The translations under genes were made by a program, and so were the position numbers. The notes below the pieces were generated by a model. That model saw only the letters and a list, made by a program, of their open reading frames with translations. It had not been told where the DNA came from and searched no databases. 10,327 bases of DNA, from the NCBI GenBank assembly GCA_027623615.1, contig JAQBVH010000055.1, positions 1 through 10,327 on the forward strand, in the 5' to 3' direction. Positions 4,763 to 10,327 of this stretch are shown here, in pieces. How positions within the stretch are numbered: the first letter of the stretch is position 1; each line of letters begins with the position of its first letter. This DNA comes from Planctomycetota bacterium. Lineage in GTDB: Bacteria > Planctomycetota > UBA1135 > GCA-002686595.

Positions 4763-7720
4763 TCACTGGTACTCGATCACCAGCTCGGCGCCCTCGAGGT
4801 CCCCGAGCTGGAACGCCCGTGCCCGCCGCTGACCGAAACCGTCGATCAGGAAGAGCGCGTGCTGGCCCGCGTTCCATCCCGGGCGATCGACGAGTTCCTG
4901 CACGATCGCGCCGAGGTCCGGGCTGGTCTGCCGCGCGCCGCGCGCGCCGACGTAGCGCCACCACTCGGGGAGCCACGTGGTGCTCGCTGCCGTTCGCGTG
5001 CGTCCGCTGAGATCCCCGTCCACCGAGCTGATCGTGGGGGCGTCGTCGCTAGCTTCGGCCGCGATCGAGAGCTGGGCCAGGCCGAGGTCGCGCTCGCGGG
5101 CGGTGAAGACCAGGCGCGCGGACAGGATCTTGGCGCCTGCCGGGACCGGGAGCTGCAGCCGGAGTCCGGTCGTGAAGGGCTCGGCGCCGCGCAGCCCGAG
5201 CGGGAGTCGCTCCCCGTTGCGCGTCACGCTCTGGTCGTAGCCGGACTCACTGGCGTCGTCACGCACGCGCTCCACCGCGCTGCGCTGGACCAGCGGCGCG
5301 CGCACGTCCAGCGGGAGCCCGGGTGAGGTCACGGCGCCCTCGCCGGTCACCGCGACCAGGGCCGTGAGCACCCGCGTTCCGTGGGAGCCTGCCGTCCACG
5401 GGAAGCTGTACGGCGCGCTGAAGTCCGTGCCGACCAGCACCCCGTCGACCAGCAGGTCGACGCGATCGACCGCGCCGGTCGTGGCCACCTCGACCTGGAC
5501 CGCGTCCCCCGGGTCCAGCACCGTCCCGGCGGCCGGGGAGGTGATCGACGCGCTGCCATTCCAGTCGCAGTCGGGCAAGAGCCACACCGAGCGCGTCGTC
5601 GCGGCCCCCTCGGGGTCGCGGACGGTCAGGTCGACCCGGTAGGCGTAGAACTCCCCCGAGCAAGGGGTCGGCGTCAGGAGGAACTGGGCCTGCTGGGTCG
5701 TCAGCACCTCCTCCGAGTGCGCGTGGTTCGCGTGGTGCAGGAAGAGCTGCCACTCGTAGGCGAGCGCGCCGACCGGATGCTCGGCGTCGGAGGCGATCGC
5801 GTCGAGGGTAATCGTCGTCTGCTGGTCCGCGTCGTAGTGCTGCCCGTTGACGACTCCGGCGATCAAGGCAACGGGCGGCGTGTTGTCCAGATGCACCTCG
5901 AGCTGGGTCTGACCGGTCGCGCCGCTGGAGTCGCTGACGGTCAGCTCGACCACCTGCACGGACGGGAGCCCGCCCGGGTTGTCGAACAGAAACGTCGGGC
6001 TGGGCGAGGTCGCGCACGAGCCGTCCGCGAACTCCCACAGGAAGGTGAGGTCCCCGTTCTCGGGGTCGGCGGACGCGCTGCCGTCCAGGCGCACGAGCCG
6101 CGGGCTGGCCCCGTAGGGGGCGTCGGCCGAGGCCAGGGCCACGGGTGCGACGTTGCCGTCCCCGGTGTAGCGCACGCGCCGGACGGAGTTCGTCGAGAAC
6201 TGCACGTAGAGCAGGCTGCCGTCGAGCGGGTCCTCGGCCAGGTAGGTCGGGGTGGCCAGAGCGCCGAACTCGAACACCTCGTGCAGGTGGTCGTCCGCCT
6301 CGAAGTCGAAGGCGCGGATCCAGTGGAAGGTGTGGTCCGCGTGGAAGTAGCGCCCCTTGTAGGGATCGCCGAAGCCGAGCCCCGAGAGCCACACGCCGCC
6401 AACGGAGCACGCGCCGCGGAACGGCGTGCCGTCCACGGGACAGCTCGGGTCCCCGAGGGCGCTGCGCCGCGCCTTGCCGTTCTCGAAGGTCGGCACGTAC
6501 GCGAGGTCGCTCTGGTGTCGCCACTCGATCGCGGCGCGGCGGTGCATGTAGGTCGGGGTCGCCGGCGAGATGTCGACGCCGTTGTCGCAGGGGTTCTTGA
6601 ACTTGGGGGAGTGATCCTCCCGCTCCTGCTTGAGCAGGTCCTGGAAGTCGAAGAACTCCTGGGTGCAGGTCACGCCGTCGAACAGCGGGTTGGGTGCGTC
6701 CTGGTTCTGGGTGAAGGCGAGCCTGTACCCTTCGTGCTTGGAGAGCCCCTCGAAGATCGGCCAGCCGAGGTTCATGCCCGGCTCAGCGACCACGTGCAGC
6801 TCCTCCCAATCGACGTAGCCGACGTCGCCCACGTAGAGCACACCCGGGTCACCCGCCGCCGGGTCGCTCTGGCCCGTGCCGGGGCGCAGGGTGAAGCGGA
6901 AGGGGTTGCGCAGCCCGAGGGCCCAGACCCGCGAGCGAGGAGCGCGGGGATCGGCCGGATCGAACCAGGGGTTGGAGGGGATCCCGTCGCCCGTCTCCGG
7001 ATCGAGGCGCAGGACCTTGCCGTTCAGGCTGCCGATCATCTGCGAGCGGAAGGCGCCGACGTTCTCGGCCTCGCGGATGATCCCGTCGGCCAGGGCCTGG
7101 GCCCAGTACGTGCCCGGGGCGCTGCCCGCGTCGACCAGGTTGAAGCTGGCGGCGTCACCCGAGGAGAGCAGCAGCGTGCCGTCGCTCCCGAACAGGATCG
7201 CGCCCGTGCCGTGGGACTCGTGCAGGATCGGGACCCCCGCATCCGCCGTCTCCCCGAGCAGCACGTGCCGGCTCCCCTCGAGCACGGTGCGCTTGCCGGT
7301 AGATGGGTCCGCGCTGAAGCGCGTCACCCTCCCGATCGTGGCGTTGAAGTACTCGTTGACGTCCTCGTCGTAGTTCGGCGTGCCCGCATGGAGCAGGTGG
7401 TGCCGGTCGACGACGTAGTAGGCGTAGACGTACCCGTTGCTCAGGAACTCGGGATCGAGCGTGAACCCGAGCAGGCCGTAGTCGCGCCAGCTGCCCACCT
7501 CGTCGCGGAGGTCGAGGAGCTCGGGCTCCTGCTTGACCCCGTTCTCGACGATCCAGACCATGCCGCGCCGCTCCCAGACGTACATGCGCCCGTTCGCGTC
7601 GTGCGTCACGCCCACCGGACTGTTGAGGCCGTCGACCACCAGCTCGTCGACGTAGCCGCTGGGGAGCTGAGCGAAGGTGGGGAGGGCGAGGAACGCGAGG
7701 GCAAGCGTGCGGAGGTACAT
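4763..7720 (-). CDS. Secreted glucose/sorbosone-dehydrogenase-like beta-propeller with PKD, Ig-like and CBM96-like domains
   Basis: The product has 985 residues. The start at 7720 gives a clean signal peptide (MYLRTLALAFLALPTFA, then Gln18); the open frame runs 133 codons further upstream but overlaps the next gene. Residues about 25-520 match the PQQ-type sugar dehydrogenase (GSDH, PF07995) propeller: LLGFTLDPEF, the His-rich HESHGTGAILFGSDG with SSGD, LNGKVLRLDP, WALGLRNPFRF, VGDVGYVDWEEL and NLGWPIFEG. A segment at about 350-440 carries Cys352, Cys378, Cys427 and Cys438, possible disulfides. About 522-613 and 614-715 are PKD-like domains, the second with an HHANHAH cluster also seen in PKD relatives. 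About 716-805 resembles a bacterial Ig-like domain (SITSPAAGTVLDPGD, with VDLLVDGVLVG). About 807-985 resembles the DNRLRE/CBM96 beta-sandwich. An extracellular sugar-oxidising or sugar-binding role is inferred; quinone binding is not proven. It converges on the sulfatase-fold gene with 45 bases between the stops. Confidence 0.88.
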   Translation of the reverse strand: MYLRTLALAFLALPTFAQLPSGYVDELVVDGLNSPVGVTHDANGRMYVWERRGMVWIVENGVKQEPELLDLRDEVGSWRDYGLLGFTLDPEFLSNGYVYAYYVVDRHHLLHAGTPNYDEDVNEYFNATIGRVTRFSADPSTGKRTVLEGSRHVLLGETADAGVPILHESHGTGAILFGSDGTLLLSSGDAASFNLVDAGSAPGTYWAQALADGIIREAENVGAFRSQMIGSLNGKVLRLDPETGDGIPSNPWFDPADPRAPRSRVWALGLRNPFRFTLRPGTGQSDPAAGDPGVLYVGDVGYVDWEELHVVAEPGMNLGWPIFEGLSKHEGYRLAFTQNQDAPNPLFDGVTCTQEFFDFQDLLKQEREDHSPKFKNPCDNGVDISPATPTYMHRRAAIEWRHQSDLAYVPTFENGKARRSALGDPSCPVDGTPFRGACSVGGVWLSGLGFGDPYKGRYFHADHTFHWIRAFDFEADDHLHEVFEFGALATPTYLAEDPLDGSLLYVQFSTNSVRRVRYTGDGNVAPVALASADAPYGASPRLVRLDGSASADPENGDLTFLWEFADGSCATSPSPTFLFDNPGGLPSVQVVELTVSDSSGATGQTQLEVHLDNTPPVALIAGVVNGQHYDADQQTTITLDAIASDAEHPVGALAYEWQLFLHHANHAHSEEVLTTQQAQFLLTPTPCSGEFYAYRVDLTVRDPEGAATTRSVWLLPDCDWNGSASITSPAAGTVLDPGDAVQVEVATTGAVDRVDLLVDGVLVGTDFSAPYSFPWTAGSHGTRVLTALVAVTGEGAVTSPGLPLDVRAPLVQRSAVERVRDDASESGYDQSVTRNGERLPLGLRGAEPFTTGLRLQLPVPAGAKILSARLVFTARERDLGLAQLSIAAEASDDAPTISSVDGDLSGRTRTAASTTWLPEWWRYVGARGARQTSPDLGAIVQELVDRPGWNAGQHALFLIDGFGQRRARAFQLGDLEGAELVIEYQ

Positions 7721-7863
7721 GGCGATCGTCCCGGGTGGATGCAGCAGATGATGGCACGCCCCCCGGGGAGACCGCCAAGGGCAAGCGCAGGATCTCGACC
7801 GACCCAAGCACCTTGCGTAGAGCAGCTGTGGGTCGCCAGTCGCCTCGCGGCCTGACGGGAGGG

Positions 7864-8187
7864 TCAGCGCGCGTGTGGCCCGAAGGCGATGATGCCCATG
7901 CCGAGTAGCGCGACGGCTGCGCCGACCAGATCCCAGCGGTCCGGTCGCACACCGTCGATCCACCAGAGCCAGAAGACCGCGACCGCCACGTACACCCCGC
8001 CGTAGGCGGCGTAGGTGCGGCCGGCAGCCATGGGATGGAGGCTGAGCAGCCAGACGAAGAGCGCCAAGCTCAGCGCCCCAGGCACCAGGAGCCACGGCGT
8101 CTTGCCCTGCCTCAGCCACAGGTACGGCAGATAGCAGCCGGCGATCTCTGCGAGGGCCGTGAGGACGAACAGGCCGACGATCTTCAT
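7864..8187 (-). CDS. ynfA: UPF0060/YnfA-family small membrane protein
   Basis: The product has 107 residues, the usual length of the family (about 108). It has four hydrophobic helices (about 2-22, 31-50, 59-78 and 86-103) and the recognisable family segments [15 protein letters not shown] (Glu14), [16 protein letters not shown] and a WWIDG loop before the last helix. The family is related to the small multidrug resistance fold. Some members are reported to contribute to efflux, but the substrate here is unknown. The ATG at 8187 is chosen because the reading frame upstream adds a Pro/Arg-rich, non-membrane stretch. It lies 143 bases upstream of the propeller gene on the same strand. That gap holds no recognisable promoter or gene, so co-transcription is possible but not shown. 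Confidence 0.93.
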   Translation of the reverse strand: MKIVGLFVLTALAEIAGCYLPYLWLRQGKTPWLLVPGALSLALFVWLLSLHPMAAGRTYAAYGGVYVAVAVFWLWWIDGVRPDRWDLVGAAVALLGMGIIAFGPHAR

Positions 8188-8366
8188 CACGCTACCGTTG
8201 CTGCATCTGAGGCCTGGGCGAGGGAGAGGAGCGAACAGAATGGCAGCTCCGCGGAGTTGCCGGGCGCCTCCCCGCGAGAATCCGGGCGCGCGGGCCTCTT
8301 GGGTGCGGCAGTCCAGGAACGGCCCCAATGCCGGAGATGTCGCGCGCCATTGCGTAGATTGAAGCC

Positions 8367-8777
8367 ATGTCCTGGCGCCGTGCCCTCGCTCTCTTTCCCG
8401 CTGCGGTCATCCTCGGGCACTTCGTCGGCGGGCAGGAATGGCTCGGGGAGTGGTGCGGGACCTGGGGCCTGTTCTTCAGCGCGCTCGCTCTTTTGAGCGC
8501 CTGGGGGTGGCCCGGCCAGAGCCGTTGGGACCTGCGCTGTGGAGCGATTGGGCTCGGAGTCCACGTCACCGTCATGGTCGGGTTCATGATCCTGGACGGG
8601 CTCGCCTTCGCAGGGCTGTTCGACGGGCTGTTCGACGGGCTGTTCGACGCGGAGGAACAGGTGGTTGAGAGCACGCTGCGCATCGGCGCGGCTGGGATGT
8701 GCCTCTGCGTCGACGCCTTCACCGGCTCATCGTTGGCGGAGGTCGTGCCGACGATCCTGGACTTGCCTGCCCGCTGA
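8367..8777 (+). CDS. Small membrane protein of unknown function with a GLFD triple repeat
   Basis: The product has 136 residues; I do not recognise the family. Hydrophobic segments at about 5-20, 31-47 and 58-82 suggest three membrane helices or a signal anchor plus two; the stretch 103-118 is mildly hydrophobic. Residues 83-94 are Gly-Leu-Phe-Asp three times over, encoded by three identical 12-base units, followed by an acidic AEEQVVE. Cys30, Cys58, Cys112 and Cys114 are present without a known motif. The start at 8367 is the first ATG after a GAAG and gives a basic N-terminus (MSWRR), consistent with membrane insertion. The 179 bases between it and the divergent ynfA show no clear promoter. 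The coding call rests on hydrophobic character and start placement, not on homology. Confidence 0.6.
   Translation: MSWRRALALFPAAVILGHFVGGQEWLGEWCGTWGLFFSALALLSAWGWPGQSRWDLRCGAIGLGVHVTVMVGFMILDGLAFAGLFDGLFDGLFDAEEQVVESTLRIGAAGMCLCVDAFTGSSLAEVVPTILDLPAR
8613..8648 (+). repeat. Three exact tandem copies of a 12-base unit
   Basis: The unit GGGCTGTTCGAC occurs three times without a mismatch, inside the unknown membrane protein, and encodes Gly-Leu-Phe-Asp at residues 83-94. An imperfect relative precedes it (GACGGGCTCGCCTTCG at about 8595, residues Asp-Gly-Leu-Ala-Phe). The unit length is a multiple of three, so copy-number change would keep the frame. Identity at the DNA level suggests recent slippage. 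Confidence 0.95.
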
Positions 8778-8780
8778 CGC

Positions 8781-8805
8781 CGCCAGCTCCCTGGCGCATT
8801 TCCCT
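8781..8805 (+). terminator. Possible short intrinsic terminator
   Basis: CGCCAG and CTGGCG pair perfectly around a CTCC loop (8781-8796), starting three bases after the stop codon at 8775-8777. CATTTCCCT follows, with only three consecutive T. The stem is short, so this is a modest call. If real, it separates the unknown membrane gene from the iron-sulfur gene 66 bases downstream. Confidence 0.35.
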
Positions 8806-8843
8806 GCAGCAGAATTCCGCCGGTTGGTTAGGGTCGGGCCACC

Positions 8844-9443
8844 ATGAGCGCTGCCAAGATCCGAGCCCTCGAGAACGGTCCCCTGTTGGTCTCGGGCGTC
8901 GAGCGACTGAGCGGTTCCGACGGTCCGATTCAGGCCGGGGCCGAGTTCGCGCTCTGCCGCTGCGGAGCGTCCGCCAACAAGCCCTTCTGCGATGGCGCAC
9001 ATGGAGGTGCTGGCTTCACGGGCGCCAAGGATCCCAGCCGCACCGAGGACCGCACCGACGAGTACGTCGGCGAGGCGCTCACCGTGCGCGACAACCGCGG
9101 TCTGTGCGCGCACGCCGGCGTGTGCACGGAGATCCTCCCCGAGGTCTGGCGCATGCACGAGGAGCCCTGGATCGATCCCGACGGCGCGCCCCCTGAGGCG
9201 GTGGCGGCGGTCGTGCGCGCGTGTCCATCGGGCGCCCTGTCGTCCAACTTCCCAGGCGACGACGCCGGGGAAGAGGAGGGCCCCTCGGTCCTGGTCGTGC
9301 CCAACGGACCCTACGTGGTCAAGGGCCTCTCCGAGGTCGACGGTGAGCCGGTGAGCGCAACGTGCACCCTCTGCCGCTGCGGCGCGTCGAAGAACAAGCC
9401 GCGCTGCGACGGGTCGCACTGGGGCGTCGAGTTCGAGGGCTGA
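8844..9443 (+). CDS. Three-cluster iron-sulfur protein: CDGSH - 4Fe-4S mono-cluster (Fer4_19-like) - CDGSH
   Basis: The product has 199 residues, no signal peptide, and is probably cytoplasmic. The first CDGSH-type site is CRCGASANKPFCDGAH (Cys38, Cys40, Cys49, His53), with Ala for the Ser of the signature. The second is CRCGASKNKPRCDGSH (Cys177, Cys179, Cys188, His192). Three Cys and one His per site is the mitoNEET-type 2Fe-2S ligand set. Between them, residues about 83-135 resemble the divergent 4Fe-4S mono-cluster domain (PF06902 type): LCAHAGVC with Cys88 and Cys94, a PWIDPDG segment, and ACPSGAL with Cys127. A fourth ligand is not obvious; His90 is a candidate. An acidic linker lies at about 138-145. 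Electron transfer or cluster handling is the likely role; partners are unknown. No strong Shine-Dalgarno is visible. It converges on the last gene with 59 bases between the stops. Confidence 0.9.
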   Translation: MSAAKIRALENGPLLVSGVERLSGSDGPIQAGAEFALCRCGASANKPFCDGAHGGAGFTGAKDPSRTEDRTDEYVGEALTVRDNRGLCAHAGVCTEILPEVWRMHEEPWIDPDGAPPEAVAAVVRACPSGALSSNFPGDDAGEEEGPSVLVVPNGPYVVKGLSEVDGEPVSATCTLCRCGASKNKPRCDGSHWGVEFEG

Positions 9444-9502
9444 CCGCGGATGGAGCGGGTGTCGTCGCGCAGGGAAGGCTACGCGAACGGCGGTGGGTTT
9501 GG

Positions 9503-10327
9503 TCAGCGACCGTCCACCGGGACAGGCGGGATCGCCGCCTCCTCGATCCACACCGAGAGGTGGCCGCGCGGCGGGATCGGGCCGCGCGGGTTGTTGTAGC
9601 GCAGGAAGCTGTGCAGGGCGATCGTGACCTTGCCGTCCTCGAAGGGCGCGCGCAGGTCGGCGTGGAGGTGCCCGCCGCGCGGCTGACCGCCCTGGCGGCG
9701 GCCGACTCCCGCGGTCGACTCGGCCGCGAGTTGACCGTCGAGGTACAGCGCGAAGCCGTCACCCGCCGCCACATGTGCGCTGCCGCCGATCACGATCCGG
9801 TAGCGCTTGTCCGGCTCTAGCGGCGGCACCTCGAAGGTGCCGCGCAACATCAACACCTCGTGCTCCCAGAGCGTGCGCGGCAGCGCCGAGCAGCCACAGA
9901 ACTCCGCCGAGCATGACTCGGAGAGCGGCGCGAGCGCGCCGTCGAGCTGACCGAAGGGCGGCAGGCCATGCTTCCAGCCTGCAGCGCCGCCGTCGAAGCC
10001 TGGCGCGCGCCAGTCCTCCATCCCCGCGGGCCAGGTCACGGCGCGGTAGCGGTCGCCCTTGTCCCGGGGCGTCTGCTCCGTGGGCTCGAAGCTGAAGTAC
10101 TCCCACTCCCGCTCGCGCAAGTCCGGTCCGAATACGCGCCAGTCGTAGTCGTTGATCCCCGCAGCCCGGTAGATGTTCGCCAGGCCGTAGAGCCCGCCGC
10201 GCAGGAACTGGTTGGGGCGCTCGGGGCGTTCGCCGCGCGCCTCCTTCGCCAGCGCGTCGCGCCGGCGCGGATCGGCGGTGTAGGCGGCGGCGACACCATC
10301 GAGGAGCATCGGCGCGAGCGCAGCCTG
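9503..10327 (-). CDS. C-terminal part of a large exported-type protein (DUF6288-like), cut by the window edge
   Basis: The frame is open through the right edge (six more codons, QAALAP, precede the first Met in view), so the true start lies outside and at least 274 residues are missing their N-terminal partner. The visible part begins with a helical segment (VAAAYTADPRRRDALAKEA). Then follow FLRGGLYGLANIYRAAG with DYDWRVFG, a GWKHGLPPFGQLDG segment, a Cys-rich patch (CSAEFCGC), LWEHEVLMLRGTFEVPPLE, and a beta-sandwich-like tail with IGGSAHVAAGDGFALYLDG and GVGRRQGGQPRGG. From memory this order resembles the C-terminus of large planctomycete proteins labelled DUF6288. I cannot confirm the family or assign a function. 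The tail could bind a sugar or other ligand by analogy with galactose-binding-like folds, which is inference. Confidence 0.7.
   Translation of the reverse strand, partial: QAALAPMLLDGVAAAYTADPRRRDALAKEARGERPERPNQFLRGGLYGLANIYRAAGINDYDWRVFGPDLREREWEYFSFEPTEQTPRDKGDRYRAVTWPAGMEDWRAPGFDGGAAGWKHGLPPFGQLDGALAPLSESCSAEFCGCSALPRTLWEHEVLMLRGTFEVPPLEPDKRYRIVIGGSAHVAAGDGFALYLDGQLAAESTAGVGRRQGGQPRGGHLHADLRAPFEDGKVTIALHSFLRYNNPRGPIPPRGHLSVWIEEAAIPPVPVDGR

Noticed and set aside
4753..4768. CAGTGA-TCTC-TCACTG hairpin between the convergent sulfatase-like and propeller genes
   Set aside because: Six base pairs of mixed composition, overlapping the stop codon of the propeller gene and lacking a T-run; too weak to call a terminator.
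5381..7855. An 824-codon open frame on the + strand opposite the propeller gene
   Set aside because: It is antisense to a well-supported secreted multidomain protein, and its composition (Val/Arg/Gly/His-rich, no fold signature) is that of a complementary-strand shadow.
7855..7870. CTGAC-GGGAGG-GTCAG small hairpin at the end of ynfA
   Set aside because: Only five base pairs, it overlaps the stop codon, and no T-tract follows on the gene's strand.
7721..8119. N-terminal extension of the propeller protein to 8119
   Set aside because: It would overlap most of the ynfA coding sequence and place 133 low-complexity residues before a clean signal peptide at 7720.
8188..8366. Divergent intergenic region between ynfA and the small membrane gene, examined for promoters
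   Set aside because: No convincing -35/-10 or -24/-12 pair could be placed with correct spacing on either strand.
9439..9507. GCTGACC ... GGTCAGC inverted repeat at the convergent gene ends
   Set aside because: The arms are 55 bases apart and each simply contains a TGA stop with similar neighbours; likely chance.

Overview
This is a very G+C-rich stretch of bacterial chromosome. It holds eight protein genes (one of them cut by the right edge), one probable gene remnant, and no RNA genes, CRISPR arrays or insertion sequences that I can see. The mix points to Planctomycetota or a similar sulfatase-rich, free-living lineage: two secreted alkaline-phosphatase-superfamily proteins (sulfatases), a modular secreted quinoprotein-type beta-propeller, several exported proteins, and a protein tail resembling large planctomycete secreted proteins. 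That placement is inferred from gene content; there is no 16S or ribosomal marker here. Shine-Dalgarno sequences are weak throughout.

Left part (1-4760). A lipoprotein that joins a dual-specificity-type phosphatase fold to a C-terminal cytochrome c'-like haem domain reads rightwards. A near-consensus sigma-54-like element lies just upstream of it. It converges, over a perfect 14-bp hairpin, on a leftward secreted sulfatase with an intact formylglycine (FGly) Cys site. Divergent from that sulfatase is a short, frame-broken remnant that looks like the two ends of an HD-domain oxygenase of the PhnZ/TIGR03276 type. Ten bases after it begins a second sulfatase-fold lipoprotein, in which Thr occupies the place of the FGly Cys.

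Middle (4763-8187). A leftward 985-residue secreted protein carries a glucose/sorbosone-dehydrogenase-like propeller, then two PKD-like domains, an Ig-like domain and a C-terminal CBM96/DNRLRE-like beta domain. Upstream on the same strand is a small four-helix membrane protein of the UPF0060/YnfA family.

Right part (8367-10327). A small unknown membrane protein contains an exact triple 12-bp repeat (Gly-Leu-Phe-Asp x3). It is followed by a predicted three-cluster iron-sulfur protein (CDGSH, then a 4Fe-4S mono-cluster domain, then CDGSH). The window ends in the C-terminal part of a leftward exported-type protein.

Genes alternate in direction, so most are probably transcribed singly and there is no long operon. 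The shared theme is exported hydrolases and redox proteins acting on outside substrates (sulfated or sugar-rich polymers are plausible). No pathway can be assembled from this window alone. The most unusual items are the phosphatase-cytochrome fusion, the HD-oxygenase remnant and the Thr-type sulfatase-like lipoprotein.
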